A stretch of DNA of 64,000 nucleotides. It comes from Bactericera cockerelli (taxonomy: Eukaryota > Arthropoda > Insecta > Hemiptera > Triozidae). Each line of letters starts with the position of its first letter. Within the stretch, counting starts at the first letter, position 1. Below the pieces are notes generated by a model. The model did not search any database, had not been told where the DNA came from, and worked only from the letters and a program-made list of their open reading frames with translations. A program made the position numbers and the translations under genes. Of this stretch, positions 10,935-20,779 are shown one piece after another. The stretch covers positions 23,932,883-23,996,882 of the forward strand of contig CM044956.1 of assembly GCA_024516035.1 (NCBI GenBank), written 5' to 3'.

Positions 10935-12250
10935 ATCTTCCAATTTACTACCTAGTGTAGAGAAGTTAAAAACTATTGTGGACTTTTAGCTTAACATTAA
11001 CATTAAAAGTCTGTACAAAAAAATATTTTTATTCTTAAAAATAAGTTCATATATAAAGTAGAGAATGACTAAATAGTCCCAAACTTTACCATTGTGAAAT
11101 CTAGGTAGGTTATTTGCGGTTTGTTGAAAAGTGGGTACTTGCAAAAAATATTCTTATAGCACCTAATTTCATGATTTAAAAAAAAAAATTGAATTATTTC
11201 AGATGTAATAGAAATAACACTAATAACTAATAACCAATACTTCTAAAATAGTTACTTTTCAATCTGAAAATAAACGGTTCAAATATTCTAATGGTTGTTT
11301 TAGTGCCAAAAGTAAATTAGACCCATTTAAAATTGTGCAGCGTCGATGGCACGTTGAATACAAATACAAAGTTAAGCAACGCCAAGCGAGGTAAAAATTC
11401 TCTCGTGGTATGACCATGCAGCTGAAAGCGACGTTTTGATTACTTAATGAAACTTTTTCAGGCTATACCATATTCAGACCTAGAAACATTGAAAGGTGGT
11501 ACCTATTTACTTTTTAGAAGCTAACCATTGACGTTGACATAGTACTGGTAATCCCACCCTTGCGTTTCATAGAAGAGGAAAAAAATCACTTGAAGAACAA
11601 ATCATTGATTGTAATAAGTACATGTGTACTTATGTATAATAAAAGTTAGGTTTCAATGACTGTAGCAGGATGGAAATGGCATTTGGAATGGAAGAGATAG
11701 TATATTTCCGTGGTGGATGGTAGTTTTGAATATTCAAGTACCTTAAAACAAATGCAACCAACACTTTTCAACAAAACGAAATGAAACAAAATGAACCGCA
11801 TATTTTGCTCATATTTTACATATAGCACTGAAACGCGTATAGCAGTGTGGAGAGAAAAACGCAAACAAACTCGTAGAAATAATTAAAATTTGGGAAATTA
11901 TTTAAAATCAAAAAGCGCGGGGGGTAACACAATAATTATTTAAAACAAATGTACAAAATTAAAACATACACAAAATTATACAAGAGAGCCAAATGTAGAA
12001 ATTAAATACTAAAAATATGTTACATACAAAATATACGTGAGAGTGGAAACAATATTAATTTATAATTACATATTTATAATTACATTGAAACTTTATGTAG
12101 AGAAAAGGTAGGAATATGAATTAGGAGTTTGCTATCACAAATCTAAATAACAAGCTAAAGTAATGGAATAGCCCAAAACCGTTAATGAATCCTAGGTGTC
12201 TTTATGAGCATATTATATGTGTGTGCCTGTGCCTTGTTGCTACGTTAGAT
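10935..12250. other. Intergenic sequence, mostly unassigned
   Basis: AT-rich DNA with one recognisable SINE remnant at 11338-11445. No exon, RNA gene or other element end was seen. Confidence 0.5.
11338..11445 (+). repeat. Internally deleted 5S-headed SINE remnant
   Basis: Reads GCAGCGTCGATGGCACGTTG, then AAAGTTAAGCAACGCCAAGC (5S internal region), then jumps to CGTGGTATGACCATGCAGCT and GAAAGCGACGTT. Most of the core is deleted relative to 32147-32415. Confidence 0.65.
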
Positions 12251-12261
12251 ACTTTCTAATA

Positions 12262-12607
12262 ATAATTCCGTGTCCGTGAGATAGGTATTGATACCTAAAT
12301 CACGGTGGTGAGAGGATTATATGGACGCCGAGATCCAATGTCTAGGCTCCTTTCATGTCCATTGATTCTATTTGGTTTTAACGTCCTGACTTGAGGTAGA
12401 CAGGACGGGGGTTTTACCCTCCATTCGCTGGGAATCGTACCAGCTACACACATTAACCTCACCCAGCCTGGGTAGGTCCGGAATTGCCAGCCTCACATGT
12501 TCGGAGGGAACAGAATTTTCTGTGCGAAAAGTCTGCTCCAACCGGGAATCGAACTCAGGATCTCTGGACGACGGCAGTAGCCACAACCGTTACGCCACGG
12601 AGGCTGG
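12262..12607 (-). mobile_element. tRNA-derived SINE (family S2) with a different 3' tail
   Basis: On the minus strand it has the same head (CCTCCGTGGCGTAACGGTTG, B box GAGTTCGATTCCC) and core (CCCAGGCTGGGTGAGGTTAA, GAATGGAGGGTAAAACCCCC) as 3006-3362. After the AAATAGAATC block it switches to an unrelated tail ending CTCACGGACACGG and (ATT)n. The flanks carry TACTTTCTAAT on both sides (about 12250-12260 and 12608-12618), a likely target duplication. Confidence 0.8.
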
Positions 12608-13051
12608 TACTTTCTAATGAAAAATCACCTTTAAGTGCAAACTGGCATTTGCAGCTTTCCTGGCAAGTAGGTAAAAGCAGATACTATGTTTTCTATTGGT
12701 TATTGTGCTATTTCGTTTGAAAATACTTTGACTCCTCTCGCTCATCAGAAGTAACACTGAAGAAATGCTTGGGAATGGTAAAGCTTTAGAATACCACTGG
12801 ATAGAAATCATCAACGGTTCTGAACTACCAGTCTACTTAGATGATTACTTCAGTCCTTTATCTCACTCAGGCTGAATCGCAGGTAATTTTAACAACTTCA
12901 TTTCAAGTTCCGTTCCGAGCTATCACCATGGTTTCAACAGCAACTGATGAGAAATAAATTTCAAGCTTCTGAAAACAAACAGAAAAATACGATATACCTG
13001 ATTTGAAAATTTAGCAGAGGCGTGTACAATGTACATACAGTATTGCGTTAT

Positions 13052-13337
13052 TTCACATATCTCTATATCGCCGCTAGAAAGTCAAAGAGGCGTAAGTGAT
13101 TTTATCAAAGTTTTCAGGAGCCCACTTAAACCTATGCCCACTTCCATACTCTTGGTAGCACGAACAGGCGTATGTGATTTTTAAACCCTTGTGAAGATAA
13201 TGATTTTTTATGTTTGGACGTATGTGATATTTGTGGGAAAAATTGCAGCAAACACATAGGCTTAAATGCGCTCCTGAAAACTTTGATAAAATCACTTACG
13301 CCTCTTTGACTTTCTAGCGGCGATATATAAATGAGAA
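13052..13337. mobile_element. Foldback element, about 285 bp
   Basis: The left arm holds TATCGCCGCTAGAAAGTCAA, AGAGGCGTAAGTGATTTTAT and CAAAGTTTTCAGGAGC. The right arm (13265-13337) is its reverse complement. The centre carries diverged inverted copies of a GTATGTGAT block. No coding capacity. Confidence 0.7.
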
Positions 13338-13522
13338 ATATGGACGGGCTTTGTTTCTTTGTGGCTTTGTACCTTTGTGTGTCCGAATTGTTTGAGCAAA
13401 ACGGTAAGAGATAGCAAAAAATTGATGAGAGATGACCCCAAGTAAAATTGCCGTACGTTATCAGGAAAACTTTCAAAAGTCCGAAATTTCAAACCGTCCT
13501 TGAGTTATGACCTTTCTCAAAA

Positions 13523-13528
13523 TTTATT
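13523..13528 (-). other. Candidate poly(A) signal of the Klingon-like gene
   Basis: AATAAA on the minus strand, about 155 bases after the TAA stop at 13683. The sequence is AT-rich, so a chance match is possible. Confidence 0.4.
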
Positions 13529-13682
13529 GTTTAAGTAATATGATATTCATGTACATCTAATACAATTTCTCACTTTCCTGTTTAAACTGATGAAAAATAT
13601 TGACTGACCAAACTCAACTTACCTACACAGTAATTACAGGCGAGGGTAAGGACGAAAGTGAAGCGGTCGAGAGGGTTGAGAC

Positions 13683-13810
13683 TTACAGGACACAGTACAG
13701 GGGAAGTATCGAACCCAGGACCACAGTTACGACAAGAGGACTAGACGAGGATGTGCCGGCTGTCAGAGTGCTGGCCATGTCTTCTGCTGGATGGATCTCG
13801 TTCTCATAAT
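13683..13810 (-). CDS. Klingon-like Ig/Fn3 protein, last coding exon: GPI-signal tail
   Basis: After the acceptor TTCCTGTTTTAG the exon contributes two bases of a split codon, then reads YENEIHPAEDMASTLTAGTS, SSS, and a hydrophobic tail (PLVVTVVLGSILPLYCVL) ending in TAA at 13683. A small-residue Ser/Gly/Ala/Thr region followed by a C-terminal hydrophobic stretch is the pattern of a GPI-attachment signal, as known for Klingon-type adhesion proteins. The incoming phase (one base needed from the previous exon) matches exon 19236-19496 once its one-base deletion is allowed for: G + AT gives Asp. The stop codon overlaps a GTAAGT sequence, so a donor-like site sits exactly at the end of the frame. 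Confidence 0.78.
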
Positions 13811-13916
13811 CTAAAACAGGAATTACAATCGTCATAGAGTAGTATCATCGTGAGCTATGGTAGTCAAACAGTGAGTGGAGCGAAGAGGACTGTAGTTTCT
13901 AAAATTTATGTGTTAA

Positions 13917-14160
13917 CTAGCGGGTTACACCCGCAGGCTTCGCCAGCCCATCAGACACACACACCACACAACTCAAACCAAACACACAAACCACACTCAC
14001 ACAAACCACACAGACACAACACATATACTCACAGACACACACACAAACAATAAACACACCACATACACCACACACACACACCAGTGCTGAGATTTTATTT
14101 CATAATTTTACTTCTAAATGGTTCCTGAGTACTTTTTTAAACAAAAATATTACATACAGG
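13917..14160 (+). repeat. Repeat head (ACTAGCGGGTTACACCCGCA) plus CA-rich tract
   Basis: ACTAGCGGGTTACACCCGCA, then GGCTTCGCCAGCCC, resembles 6864-7110 and the minus-strand fragment near 43420. It is followed by about 120 bp of imperfect (CA)n-rich sequence. The open frame across it is low complexity and not a gene. Confidence 0.5.
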
Positions 14161-14183
14161 GTAGTTTTTTTTTTCGATTATTT

Positions 14184-17100
14184 GTCTCCTCTAGTGACTA
14201 GTCCCTTACCTTGTCTCCTCTAGTGACTAGTCCCTTACCTTAACTCCTCTGGTGACTAGTCCCTTACCTTGACTCCTCTAGTGACTAGTCCCTTACCTTG
14301 TCTCCTCTAGTGACTAGTCCCTTACCTTGTCTCCTCTAGTGACTAGTCCCTTACCTTGTACTCCTCTAGTCACTAGTCCCTTACCTTGTCTCCTCTAGTG
14401 ACTAGTCCCTTACCTTGTCTCCTCTAGTGACTAGTCCCTTACCTTGACTCCTCTAGTCACTAGTCCCTTACCTTGTCCTCTAGTGACTAGTCCCTTACCT
14501 TGTCTCCTCTAGTGACTAGTCCCTTACTTTGACTCCTTAGTGACTAGTCCTCACCTTGACTCTCTAGTGACTAGTCCCTTACCTTGTCTCCTCTAGTGAC
14601 TAGTCCCTTACCTTGGACTCCTCTAGTGATAGTCCCTTACCTTGACTCCTCTAGTGACTAGTCCCTTCCTTGTCTCCTAGTGACTAGTCCTTACCTTGAT
14701 CTCTAGTGACTAGTCCCTTACTTGATCCTCTAGTGACTAGTCCTTACCTTGACTCCTTAGTGACTAGTCCCTTACCTTGGCTCCTCTAGTGACTAGTCCC
14801 TTACCTTGTCTCCTCTAGTGACTAGTCCCTTACCTTGACTCCTCTAGTGACTAGTCCCTTACCTTGATCTCCTCTAGTGACTAGTCCCTTACTTGACTCC
14901 TCTAGTGACTAGTCCCTTACTTGACTCCTCTAGTGACTAGTCCCTTACACTGTGACTATCCTACTCAGTGACTAGTCCCTTACTTTTCTCTGTGACTATC
15001 CTACCTGCTTCTAGTGACTAGTCCCTTACCTTGTACTCCTCTAGTGACTAGTCCCTTACTTCTCCTCTAGTGACAGTCCTTACTGCCCTCTAGTGACTAG
15101 TCCCTACCTGTCTCCTCTAGGACTAGTCCCTACTTGTCTCCTCTAGTGACTAGTCCCTTACCTTGTCTCCTCTAGTGACTAGTCCCTACCTTATTCCGAC
15201 TTCTACTTGACTCCTCTAGTGACTAGTCCCCTTACCTATGTAGTCCTCCTGTTCCTTAGTGACTAGTCCCTACCTTGTCTCCTCTAGTGACTAGTCCCTT
15301 ACCTTGTCTCCTCTAGTGACTAGTCCCTTACCTTGTCTCCTTAGTGACTAGTCCTTCCCTTGTTCCTTAGTGACTAGTCCCTTACCTTGTCTCCTCTAGT
15401 GACTAGTCCCTACCTTGCTCCTCTAGTGACTAGTCCCTTACCTTGTCTCCTCTAGTGACTAGTCCCTACCTTGCTCCTCTAGTGACTAGTCCCTTACCTT
15501 GTCTCCTCTAGTGACTAGTCCCTTACCTTGTCTCCTCTAGTGACTAGTCCCTTACCTTGTCTCCTCTAGTGACTAGTCCCTTACCTTGTCTCCTCTAGTG
15601 ACTAGTCCCTTACCTTACTCCTCTAGTGACTAGTCCCTTACCTTGACTCCTCTAGTGACTAGTCCCTTACCTTGTCTCCTCTAGTGACTAGTCCCTCCTT
15701 GACCTCTAGTGACTAGTCCCTTACCTTGCTCCTCTAGTGACTAGTCCCTTACCTTGACTCCTCTAGTGACTAGTCCCTTACCTTGTCTCCTCTAGTGACT
15801 AGTCCCTTACCTTGCTCCTCTAGTGACTAGTCCCTTACCTTGTCTCCTCTAGTGACTAGTCCTACCTTGACTCCTCTAGTGACTAGTCCCTTACCTTGTA
15901 TCCTCTAGTGACTAGTCCCTTACCTTGTACTCCTCTAGTGACTAGTCCCACCTTGACTCCTCTAGTGACTAGTCCCTTACCTTGTCTCCTCTAGTGACTA
16001 GTCCCTTACCTTGACTCCTCTAGTGACTAGTCCCTTACCTTGCTCCTCTGTGACTAGTCCCTTACCTTGACTCCTCTAGTGACTAGTCCCTTACCTTGAC
16101 TCCTCTAGTGACTAGTCCCTTACCTTGTCTCCTCTAGTGACTAGTCCCTTACCTTGTCTCCTCTAGTGACTAGTCCCTTACCTTGACTCCTCTAGTGACT
16201 AGTCCCTTACCTTGTCTCCTCTAGTGACTAGTCCCTTACCTTGCTCCTCTAGTGACTAGTCCCTTACCTTGACTCCTCTAGTGACTAGTCCCTTACCTTG
16301 TCTCCTCTAGTGACTAGTCCCTTACCTTGTCTCCTCTAGTGACTAGTCCCTTACCTTGATCTCCTCTAGTGACTAGTCCCTTACCTTGACTCCTCTAGTG
16401 ACTAGTCCCTTACCTTGTCTCCTCTAGTGACTAGTCCCTTACCTTGATCTCCTCTAGTGACTAGTCCCTTACCTTGACTCCTCTAGTGACTAGTCCCTTA
16501 CCTTGTACTCCTCTAGTGACTAGTCCCTTACCTTGATCTCTCTAGTGACTAGTCCCTTACCTTGACTCCTCTAGTGACTAGTCCCTTACCTTGCTCCTCT
16601 AGTGACTAGTCCCTTACCTTGACTCCTCTAGTGACTAGTCCCTTACCTTGTCTCCTCTAGTGACTAGTCCCTTACCTTGCTCCTCTAGTGACTAGTCCCT
16701 TACCTTGACTCCTCTAGTGACTAGTCCCTTACCTTGACTCCTCTAGTGACTAGTCCCTTACCTTGACTCCTCTAGTGACTAGTCCCTTACCTTGTCTCCT
16801 CTAGTGACTAGTCCCTTACCTTGACTCCTCTAGTGACTAGTCCCTTACCTTGACTCCTCTAGTGACTAGTCCCTTACCTTGACTCCTCTAGTGACTAGTC
16901 CCTTACCTTGTCTCCTCTAGTGACTAGTCCCTTACCTTGACTCCTCTAGTGACTAGTCCCTTACCTTGTCTCCTCTAGTGACTAGTCCCTTACCTTGATC
17001 TCCTCTAGTGACTAGTCCCTTACCTTGACTCCTCTAGTGACTAGTCCCTTACCTTGACTCCTCTAGTGACTAGTCCCTTACCTTGACTCCTCTAGTGACT

Positions 17101-19047
17101 AGTCCCTTACCTTGACTCCTCTAGTGACTAGTCCCTTACCTTGTCTCCTCTAGTGACTAGTCCCTTACCTTGACTCCTCTAGGACTAGTCCCTTACCTTG
17201 ACTCCTCTAGTGACTAGTCCCTTACCTTGACTCCTCTAGTGACAGTCCCTTACCTTGACTCTCTAGTGACTAGTCCCTTACCTTGACTCCTCTAGTGACT
17301 AGTCCCTTACCTTGTCTCCTCTAGTGACTAGTCCCTACCTTGACTCCTCTAGTGACTAGTCCCTTACCTTGCTCCTCTAGTGACTAGTCACCTTACCTTG
17401 TACTCCTCTAGTGACTAGTCCCTTACCTTGACTCCTCTAGTGACTAGTCCCTTACCTTGACTCCTCTAGTGACTAGTCCCTACCTTGCCCCTTAGTGACT
17501 AGTCCCTTACCTTGACTCCTCTAGTGACTAGTCCCTTACCTTGACTCCTCTAGTGACTAGTCCCTTACCTTGACTCCTCTAGTGACTAGTCCTTACTTGT
17601 CCTCTAGTGACTAGTCCCTTACCTTGACTCCTCTAGTGACTAGTCCCTTACCTGATCCTCTAGTGACTAGTCCCTTACCTTGACTCCTCTAGTGACTAGT
17701 CCCTTACCTTGACTCCTCTAGTGACTAGTCCCTTACCTTGCTCCTCTAGTGACTAGTCCCTTACCTTGTACTCCTCTAGTGACTAGTCCCTTACCTTGCT
17801 CCTCTAGTGACTAGTCCCTTACCTTGACTCCTCTAGTGACTAGTCCCTTACCTTGACTCCTCTAGTGACTAGTCCCTTACCTTGACTCCTCTAGTGACTA
17901 GTCCCTTACCTTGCTCCTCTAGTGACTAGTCCCTTACCTTGTCTCCTCTAGTGACTAGTCCCTTACCTTGACTCCTCTAGTGACTAGTCCCTTACCTCTT
18001 GGTACCTTCCTCTCTAGTGACTAGTCCCTTACCTTGACTCCTCTAGTGACTAGTCCCTTACCTTGTCCTCTAGTGACTAGTCCCTTACCTTGTCTCCTCT
18101 AGTGACTAGTCCCTTACCTTGACTCCTCTAGTGACTAGTCCCTTACCTTGTCTCCTCTAGTGACTAGTCCCTTACCTTGACTCCTCTAGTGACTAGTCCC
18201 TTACCTTGCTCCTCTAGTGACTAGTCCCTATACTCTTAGTGATTTCCTTCCTTGTCAGTGACTAGTCCCTTACCTTGACTCCTCTAGTGACTAGTCCCTT
18301 ACCTTGACTCCTCTAGTGACTAGTCCCTTACCTTGACTCCTCTAGTGACTAGTCCCTTACCTTGTCTCCTCTAGTGACTAGTACCTTACCTTGACTCCTC
18401 TAGTGACTAGTCCCTTACCTTGACTCCTCTAGTGACTAGTCCCTTACCTTGACTCCTCTAGTGACTAGTACCTTACCTTGACTCCTCTAGTGACTAGTCC
18501 CTTACCTTGACTCCTCTAGTGACTAGTCCCTTACCTTGACTCCTCTAGTGACTAGTCCCTTACCTTGTCTCCTCTAGTGACTAGTCCCTCACCTTGTCTC
18601 CTCTAGTGACTAGTCCCTTACCTTGTCTCCTCTAGTGACTAGTCCCTCACCTTGTCTCCTCTAGTGACTAGTCCCTTACCTTGTCTCCTCTAGTGACTAG
18701 TCCCTCACCTTGTCTCCTCTAGTGACTAGTCCCTTACCTTGTCTCCTCTAGTGATTAGTCCCTCACCTTGTCTCCTCTAGTGACTAGTCCCTTACCTTGT
18801 CTCCTCTAGTGACTAGTCCCTTACCTTGTCTCCTCTAGTGACTAGTCCCTTACCTTGACTCCTCTAGTGACTAGTCCCTTACCTTGTCTCCTCTAGTGAC
18901 TAGTCCCTTACCTTGTCTCCTCTAGCGACTAGTCCCTTACCTTGTCTCCTCTAGCGACTAGTCCCTTACCTTGACTTCTCTAGTGACTAGTCCCTTACCT
19001 TGTCTCCTCTAGTGACTAGTCCCTTACCTTGTCTCCTCTAGTGACTA
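14184..19047 (-). repeat. 4.9 kb minisatellite of 5' splice-site units (29-30 bp, about 165 copies)
   Basis: On the gene strand the unit is GAGGAGTCAAG followed by GTAAGGGACTAGTCACTA. The first 11 bases equal the last bases of the Fn3 exon (19236-19496), so each unit contains an exon end and a consensus donor, CAAG|GTAAGG. Common variants read GAGACAAG or GAGCAAG. Units are head to tail without spacers, mostly 29 or 30 bp. A degraded patch around 14930-15250 has many small deletions. The array sits just downstream of the authentic donor, separated from it by a LINE-tail insertion (19048-19235). The copy number is an estimate from length divided by unit size. Confidence 0.93.
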
Positions 19048-19235
19048 TGTTGGGTGGAAGAGATTGCCATAGGCAATAACCCCGCCCTTTAGTTAGGACA
19101 TAATTATGTTTTCAAATAATTTCTATGCTTCTTCATTTTTATTGTTTTTTTCATTTTTTCACTGTTAAAATTATTATTTATATGTACATAATGTCCTTTT
19201 GTATCTAATAAAGAATTGTATAATAATAATAATAC
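19048..19235 (+). mobile_element. 5'-truncated LINE 3' end inserted at the exon donor
   Basis: Reads TGTTGGGTGGAAGAGATTGC, then CATAGGCAATAACCCCGCCC, then AT-rich sequence with AATAAA and a (TAA)n tail. The GATTGCC..GGCAAT hairpin block recurs at 22512-22625, 46019-46140, 50128-50245 and, inverted, near 52675-52700. It interrupts the splice-site array between GTGACTA and ACCTTGACTCC, removing about seven bases of a unit. Its (TAA)n end now forms the first bases of the intron. Confidence 0.75.
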
Positions 19236-19496
19236 CTTGACTCCTCGTGTAGAAGTAGAAGTCCTCGGTGGCAACCCCCACCCGTACTTGTTCATGGCTT
19301 GCACCACGGCCGCGTAGCTACTGGAGGGCTCTAGGTTCTGGATGGAGTAGGACATGACGTGGGAGAAGGTCTCGGACTTGGGCGGCAGCAGTTCCTGGTC
19401 GTGCCAGGAGCCGGCGTGCTGGTTGTGGCGGCGGAACTGGAAGTCTCCGGAGCCCGTGGCGGGGCGACGCTTGCCGCCGGTGTAAGTGTCGTTCGC
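19236..19496 (-). CDS. Klingon-like Ig/Fn3 protein: second half of the fibronectin III domain
   Basis: The acceptor is TCCTCCTTCAG. The frame reads ANDTYTGGKRRPATG, later SYSIQNLEPSSSYAAVVQAM and NKYGWGLP, the E-F-strand pattern of an Fn3 domain. After GLP the frame would run PRTSTSTRGVK, but the +1 frame reads TEDFYFYTRSQ, the alternating aromatic G-strand expected for Fn3. That frame also ends in the phase needed by exon 13683-13810. A one-base deletion at about 19270-19283 (a C or G run) therefore explains both facts; it may be a sequencing error or a real frameshift. The present donor is CAAG|GTATTA, weakened by the LINE insertion. The extra basic and Gly-rich insert near residue 8-35 of the exon is long for this family. 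Confidence 0.82.
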
Positions 19497-19617
19497 CTGA
19501 AGGAGGGGGAGAAATGGAGTCACGACGAGATTCATAACATTCATGTGTGAATGCTTAATTTGGACTATCAGTAGTTATGGAGATACAAGGAAGGTAAAAT
19601 CTCAAAATTGCCAAGTG

Positions 19618-19690
19618 TAGGTATACACTGTATACAATGTGAACCAATCACGAGGAATTATTGTGTCCATAATTGGCAAAGTATTTTTCC
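19618..19690 (-). repeat. Family A fragment (head)
   Basis: The reverse complement contains GCCAATTATGGACACAATAA, then TCCTCGTGATTGGTTCACAT and TGTATAC. This matches the start of the full-length A copies at 35119 and 51239. Confidence 0.6.
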
Positions 19691-20204
19691 ATCTGCTTTG
19701 CTTACTGACTGACAGGTCAGATCAGAATCAGTAGAAAGAGTTCATCTAGAGGTCAGATTTATTTACTGTAATGGCGAATTTCATATGAATATAGAGATCA
19801 GGCGTGGCCGGTGCTAAGAAACTGCAGCACCCCCAGACGAAAAAAAGAGAGGATTTTCTCAAGTCCTAGCTCGTACACAATGAAAATTATCACACATTTC
19901 TAGAATAATCAATGCATAAATATTATGATGGGCATTGTAAATAAACTCAAACTCTTTAGATACTGAAAGAGGGACTCTATAAATCCCATTTTAGTCCGGT
20001 TTATGTGGCAGCACACCCAAAATATTTTCCCACCCGCCGCGCCTCATAGAGATATAAGATTGGCTATAATATTATTTTTTACTCCAACGTTTTCCTTAAA
20101 TTTTAGTAAGTAACTCGGATATATTATGCATCTATTGGATTTCGATCGAATCAAAAAATCGGTTTGGCCCCTTTTTTGATTAGCACACATTAAACCTAAC
20201 TCAC

Positions 20205-20332
20205 CCGTACTTTTCTATAGAGAAGTCTGACTTTGAGAAGAGGGGGGTAGCTCTCAATCTGCCAGGTCAGGTTGTAGGAGTCCTTGGTTCGAGACATTGG
20301 GGCGCTCTTGAATTCGGCTAAACTGGGCTTGC
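20205..20332 (-). CDS. Klingon-like Ig/Fn3 protein: first half of the fibronectin III domain
   Basis: The acceptor is CATTTCAG and the donor CGG|GTGAGT. The exon completes a Gly codon from the previous exon and encodes 42 residues: KPSLAEFKSAPMSRTKDSYN, then LTWQIESYPPLLKVRLLYRK and VR. The SYNLTWQIESY..LLKVRLLYRKV pattern is the B- and C-strand region of an Fn3 domain, with the conserved Trp. The donor is strong but, unlike three others in the gene, is not amplified. The next intron (19497-20204) is the shortest visible, about 0.7 kb. Confidence 0.88.
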
Positions 20333-20400
20333 CTGAAATGATGAAATTGAAAATTTTAGAACTATTGAACCTTTAACATCATTGCAATCAACACTAATAT

Positions 20401-20600
20401 CAACTGCTAAGGCCAGGTTCCCACTGAACGCAACGTTTCATGCTCCGCTCTTCCTTTAGAATCAAATGAGATCGAATTCCTCTGATTGAAACATTGCTTA
20501 TCAACACTTCGCATGCAAATTTCGAGACACATTATAGCGAAACAAAATGTTGCACTCAGTTAGACTATCTGACGCTAAACAAAGTTTTCTTTCTACTCCC
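20401..20600. repeat. Dispersed repeat shared with 25550-25680 (inverted)
   Basis: AACGCAACGTTTCATGCTCC and CTTCCTTTAGAATCAAATGA appear in inverted orientation at 25570-25640, where TTTGATTCTAAAGGAAGAAC and GCATGAAACGTTG are found. A TTGCACTCAGT block follows in both. Likely a MITE; the ends were not resolved. Confidence 0.5.
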
Positions 20601-20679
20601 TTACTCTGATTTGCTTGTGTTTGGGTTTGCATTATTTCCTTAGTTCTCTATTTACAGTTTAATAAAATATGAAAAAATT

Positions 20680-20775
20680 TGAAATCGGAGCAAAAAAATA
20701 TTATTGTTTTTACAAAAACGAACACAATACTTCCGATTTCTAATAATAGAAATTTATCGGAAGTAAAAGTTCGTG
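20680..20775 (+). repeat. Family A fragment (3' terminal hairpin)
   Basis: GAAATCGGAGCAAAAAAATA, then ACGAACACAATACTTCCGAT and TTCTAATAATAGAAATTTAT, ending CGGAAGTAA. This is the terminal stem-loop of family A as at 35750-35836. Confidence 0.65.
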
Positions 20776-20779
20776 GAAG

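Noticed and set aside
13600..13809. 69-codon + strand frame
   Set aside because: Antisense of the last coding exon of the Klingon-like gene, whose minus-strand frame gives a GPI-type tail with correct splice phase.
14184..19047. CRISPR-like array of regular repeats
   Set aside because: Units are contiguous and nearly identical with no variable spacers, the context is a eukaryotic intron, and the unit derives from the neighbouring exon-intron junction.
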